This document shows, in pieces, positions 12,389 through 13,185 of a stretch of 13,185 bases of DNA (position 1 is its first letter; each line of letters opens with the position of its first letter). Origin of the DNA: Actinomycetes bacterium (GTDB lineage Bacteria > Actinomycetota > Actinomycetes > Actinomycetales > Cellulomonadaceae); the NCBI GenBank assembly GCA_023428465.1, contig JAEYXM010000165.1, positions 1-13,185 on the forward strand, written 5' to 3'. Made by a program: the position numbers and the translations under genes. The notes beneath the pieces were generated by a model, which worked only from the letters and a program-made list of their open reading frames with translations, was not told where the DNA came from and did not search any database.

Positions 12389-13162
12389 TCAGCCGTTCAG
12401 CGGCACGAGCGCGAGGATGGTGGCCAGCAGCACGCTGGCGACCACCTCACCGGCACCGATGGGCGCGGGCCGCAGCCGGGGCCAGCGCCGCGGCACCACG
12501 GCGGCCTTGACCGCCATCACCGCGAGGAACGCGGCAACCGCGGGCACGCGCACTCCGGGCACGACGGCGAAGGCCGCCGCGACCGTCGCGTGGTACCCCA
12601 CGGACCAGCGGTACATCGCGGGGTTCCCGCGCTCGCGGATCATCGTCTTGACGTAGAAGGCCGTCCCGGCGAGGTACGCGCACACCGCGGCGGCGAGCAC
12701 CCACGCCGTCGGCGTCGCCGTCCCGCGCAGCCACGCGCCGTCGTCGTGCGCGACGCCGTACGCGACGACCGCCATGAGGCTCGCCGCGACGATGGTGACG
12801 AGGTCGTTGGCGAGCGCGCGCTCCGCGCGGCGGGCCGAGTAGCCGAGGCTCACGACCAGGAGCGGGGCGTAGACGACGCCCCAGCGCACCAGCTCCGGCT
12901 CGGCGACGAGGAGCGGCAGCCCGACGGCGCCCGCGGCGCCCGCGTAGGCGATGACGGGCGGGCGGTAGCGGGCCTTGCGCGCCGACCGCAGCCACAGGCC
13001 GGTCGCGAAGAACGCGAGGTAGGCGACGAGCCAGGCGACGAGCAGCCACAGGTGCACCGCCTCGGGCCCGGCGCGCAGCGCGCCGACGGCGAGCGGCAGG
13101 ACGAGCATCGCCCAGGCGCCGTGCTGGTTGGGCACCCACCCGGGCGACCGTCTGCGTCCCAT
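12389..13162 (-). CDS. YwiC-like multi-pass membrane protein
   Basis: 257 aa with about eight or nine hydrophobic helices (roughly 14-30, 37-57, 70-87, 93-108, 120-137, 152-170, 186-202, 205-222, 236-254). Near the N-terminus it has PNQHGAWAM (11-19), a signature of the YwiC family (Pfam YwiC, named after a Bacillus subtilis gene beside nar genes). KARYRPPV (63-70), ALANDLVT (116-123) and VKTMIRERGN (171-180) sit in loops and recall the spacing of conserved polar loops in UbiA-type prenyltransferases, but no DDxxD motif is seen. Function is unknown. A GTG at 13171 is also in frame, but it falls on the -10. ATG 13162 is therefore chosen, 7 nt after that -10. Confidence 0.82.
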   Translation of the reverse strand: MGRRRSPGWVPNQHGAWAMLVLPLAVGALRAGPEAVHLWLLVAWLVAYLAFFATGLWLRSARKARYRPPVIAYAGAAGAVGLPLLVAEPELVRWGVVYAPLLVVSLGYSARRAERALANDLVTIVAASLMAVVAYGVAHDDGAWLRGTATPTAWVLAAAVCAYLAGTAFYVKTMIRERGNPAMYRWSVGYHATVAAAFAVVPGVRVPAVAAFLAVMAVKAAVVPRRWPRLRPAPIGAGEVVASVLLATILALVPLNG

Positions 13163-13169
13163 GATCGGC

Positions 13170-13175
13170 ACCCTA
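13170..13175 (-). promoter_or_regulatory. -10 hexamer of the YwiC-like gene (leaderless)
   Basis: TAGGGT on the minus strand (13175-13170) lies 7 nt before ATG 13162, with no Shine-Dalgarno. It excludes the upstream in-frame GTG (13171) as a start on this transcript, because that codon overlaps the hexamer. Confidence 0.6.
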
Positions 13176-13185
13176 AGGCGCCCGG

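Noticed and set aside
1..13185. CRISPR array, tRNA, rRNA, insertion sequence or phage attachment site
   Set aside because: No spaced repeats of CRISPR size, no tRNA arms or CCA ends, no transposase or integrase gene, and no terminal repeats with target duplications were seen.

Overview
The window is very GC-rich and has strong G/C bias at codon third positions. It carries an HspR-type HAIR element, many leaderless promoters, LemA and a septum-formation-type protein. Together these point to a high-GC actinobacterium. A soil or plant-polymer degrader of the Cellulomonas / Promicromonospora type is my best guess, but that is inference from style and gene content, not a database match. The window looks like ordinary chromosome: I see no insertion sequence, phage gene, CRISPR array, tRNA or rRNA.

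Layout. At the left edge (1-39, minus strand) there is probably the first 13 codons of an exported protein. Next is clpB (209-2878), preceded by a HAIR operator (144-164), so it is probably repressed by HspR. A two-gene sugar-phosphorolysis operon follows (3037-6233): a beta-phosphoglucomutase-like HAD enzyme overlapping a GH65 disaccharide phosphorylase, behind a perfect LacI-family palindrome (3004-3015). Phosphorolysis of an alpha-glucobiose would give glucose plus beta-glucose 1-phosphate, and the mutase would turn the latter into glucose 6-phosphate. Facing this operon is a membrane-anchored protein (6366-7514, minus) with a long disordered, repeat-rich, acidic and Pro-rich N-terminus and a Cys-containing C-terminal domain of the septum-formation type.

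exodeoxyribonuclease III (7600-8403, minus) is divergent from a short-chain dehydrogenase (8447-9256, plus). Only 43 bp separate them, and the two promoters appear to overlap each other. Then comes a tight plus-strand run. pyrE (9294-9854) overlaps a membrane protein (9851-10876), which overlaps a paralogous membrane protein (10876-11583), followed 49 nt later by lemA (11633-12214). The two paralogues share a core resembling the DUF3137 type often found beside LemA. A strong hairpin (12292-12330) separates lemA from a convergent YwiC-like multi-pass membrane protein (12389-13162).

Two themes stand out. First, at least six genes have a TANNNT -10 hexamer 6-7 nt before the start codon and no Shine-Dalgarno sequence, so the mRNAs are probably leaderless; I used this spacing to choose starts. 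Second, the pyrE-DUF-DUF-lemA block is the best candidate here for an undescribed membrane system. Its parts are conserved-looking, translationally coupled and of unknown function.
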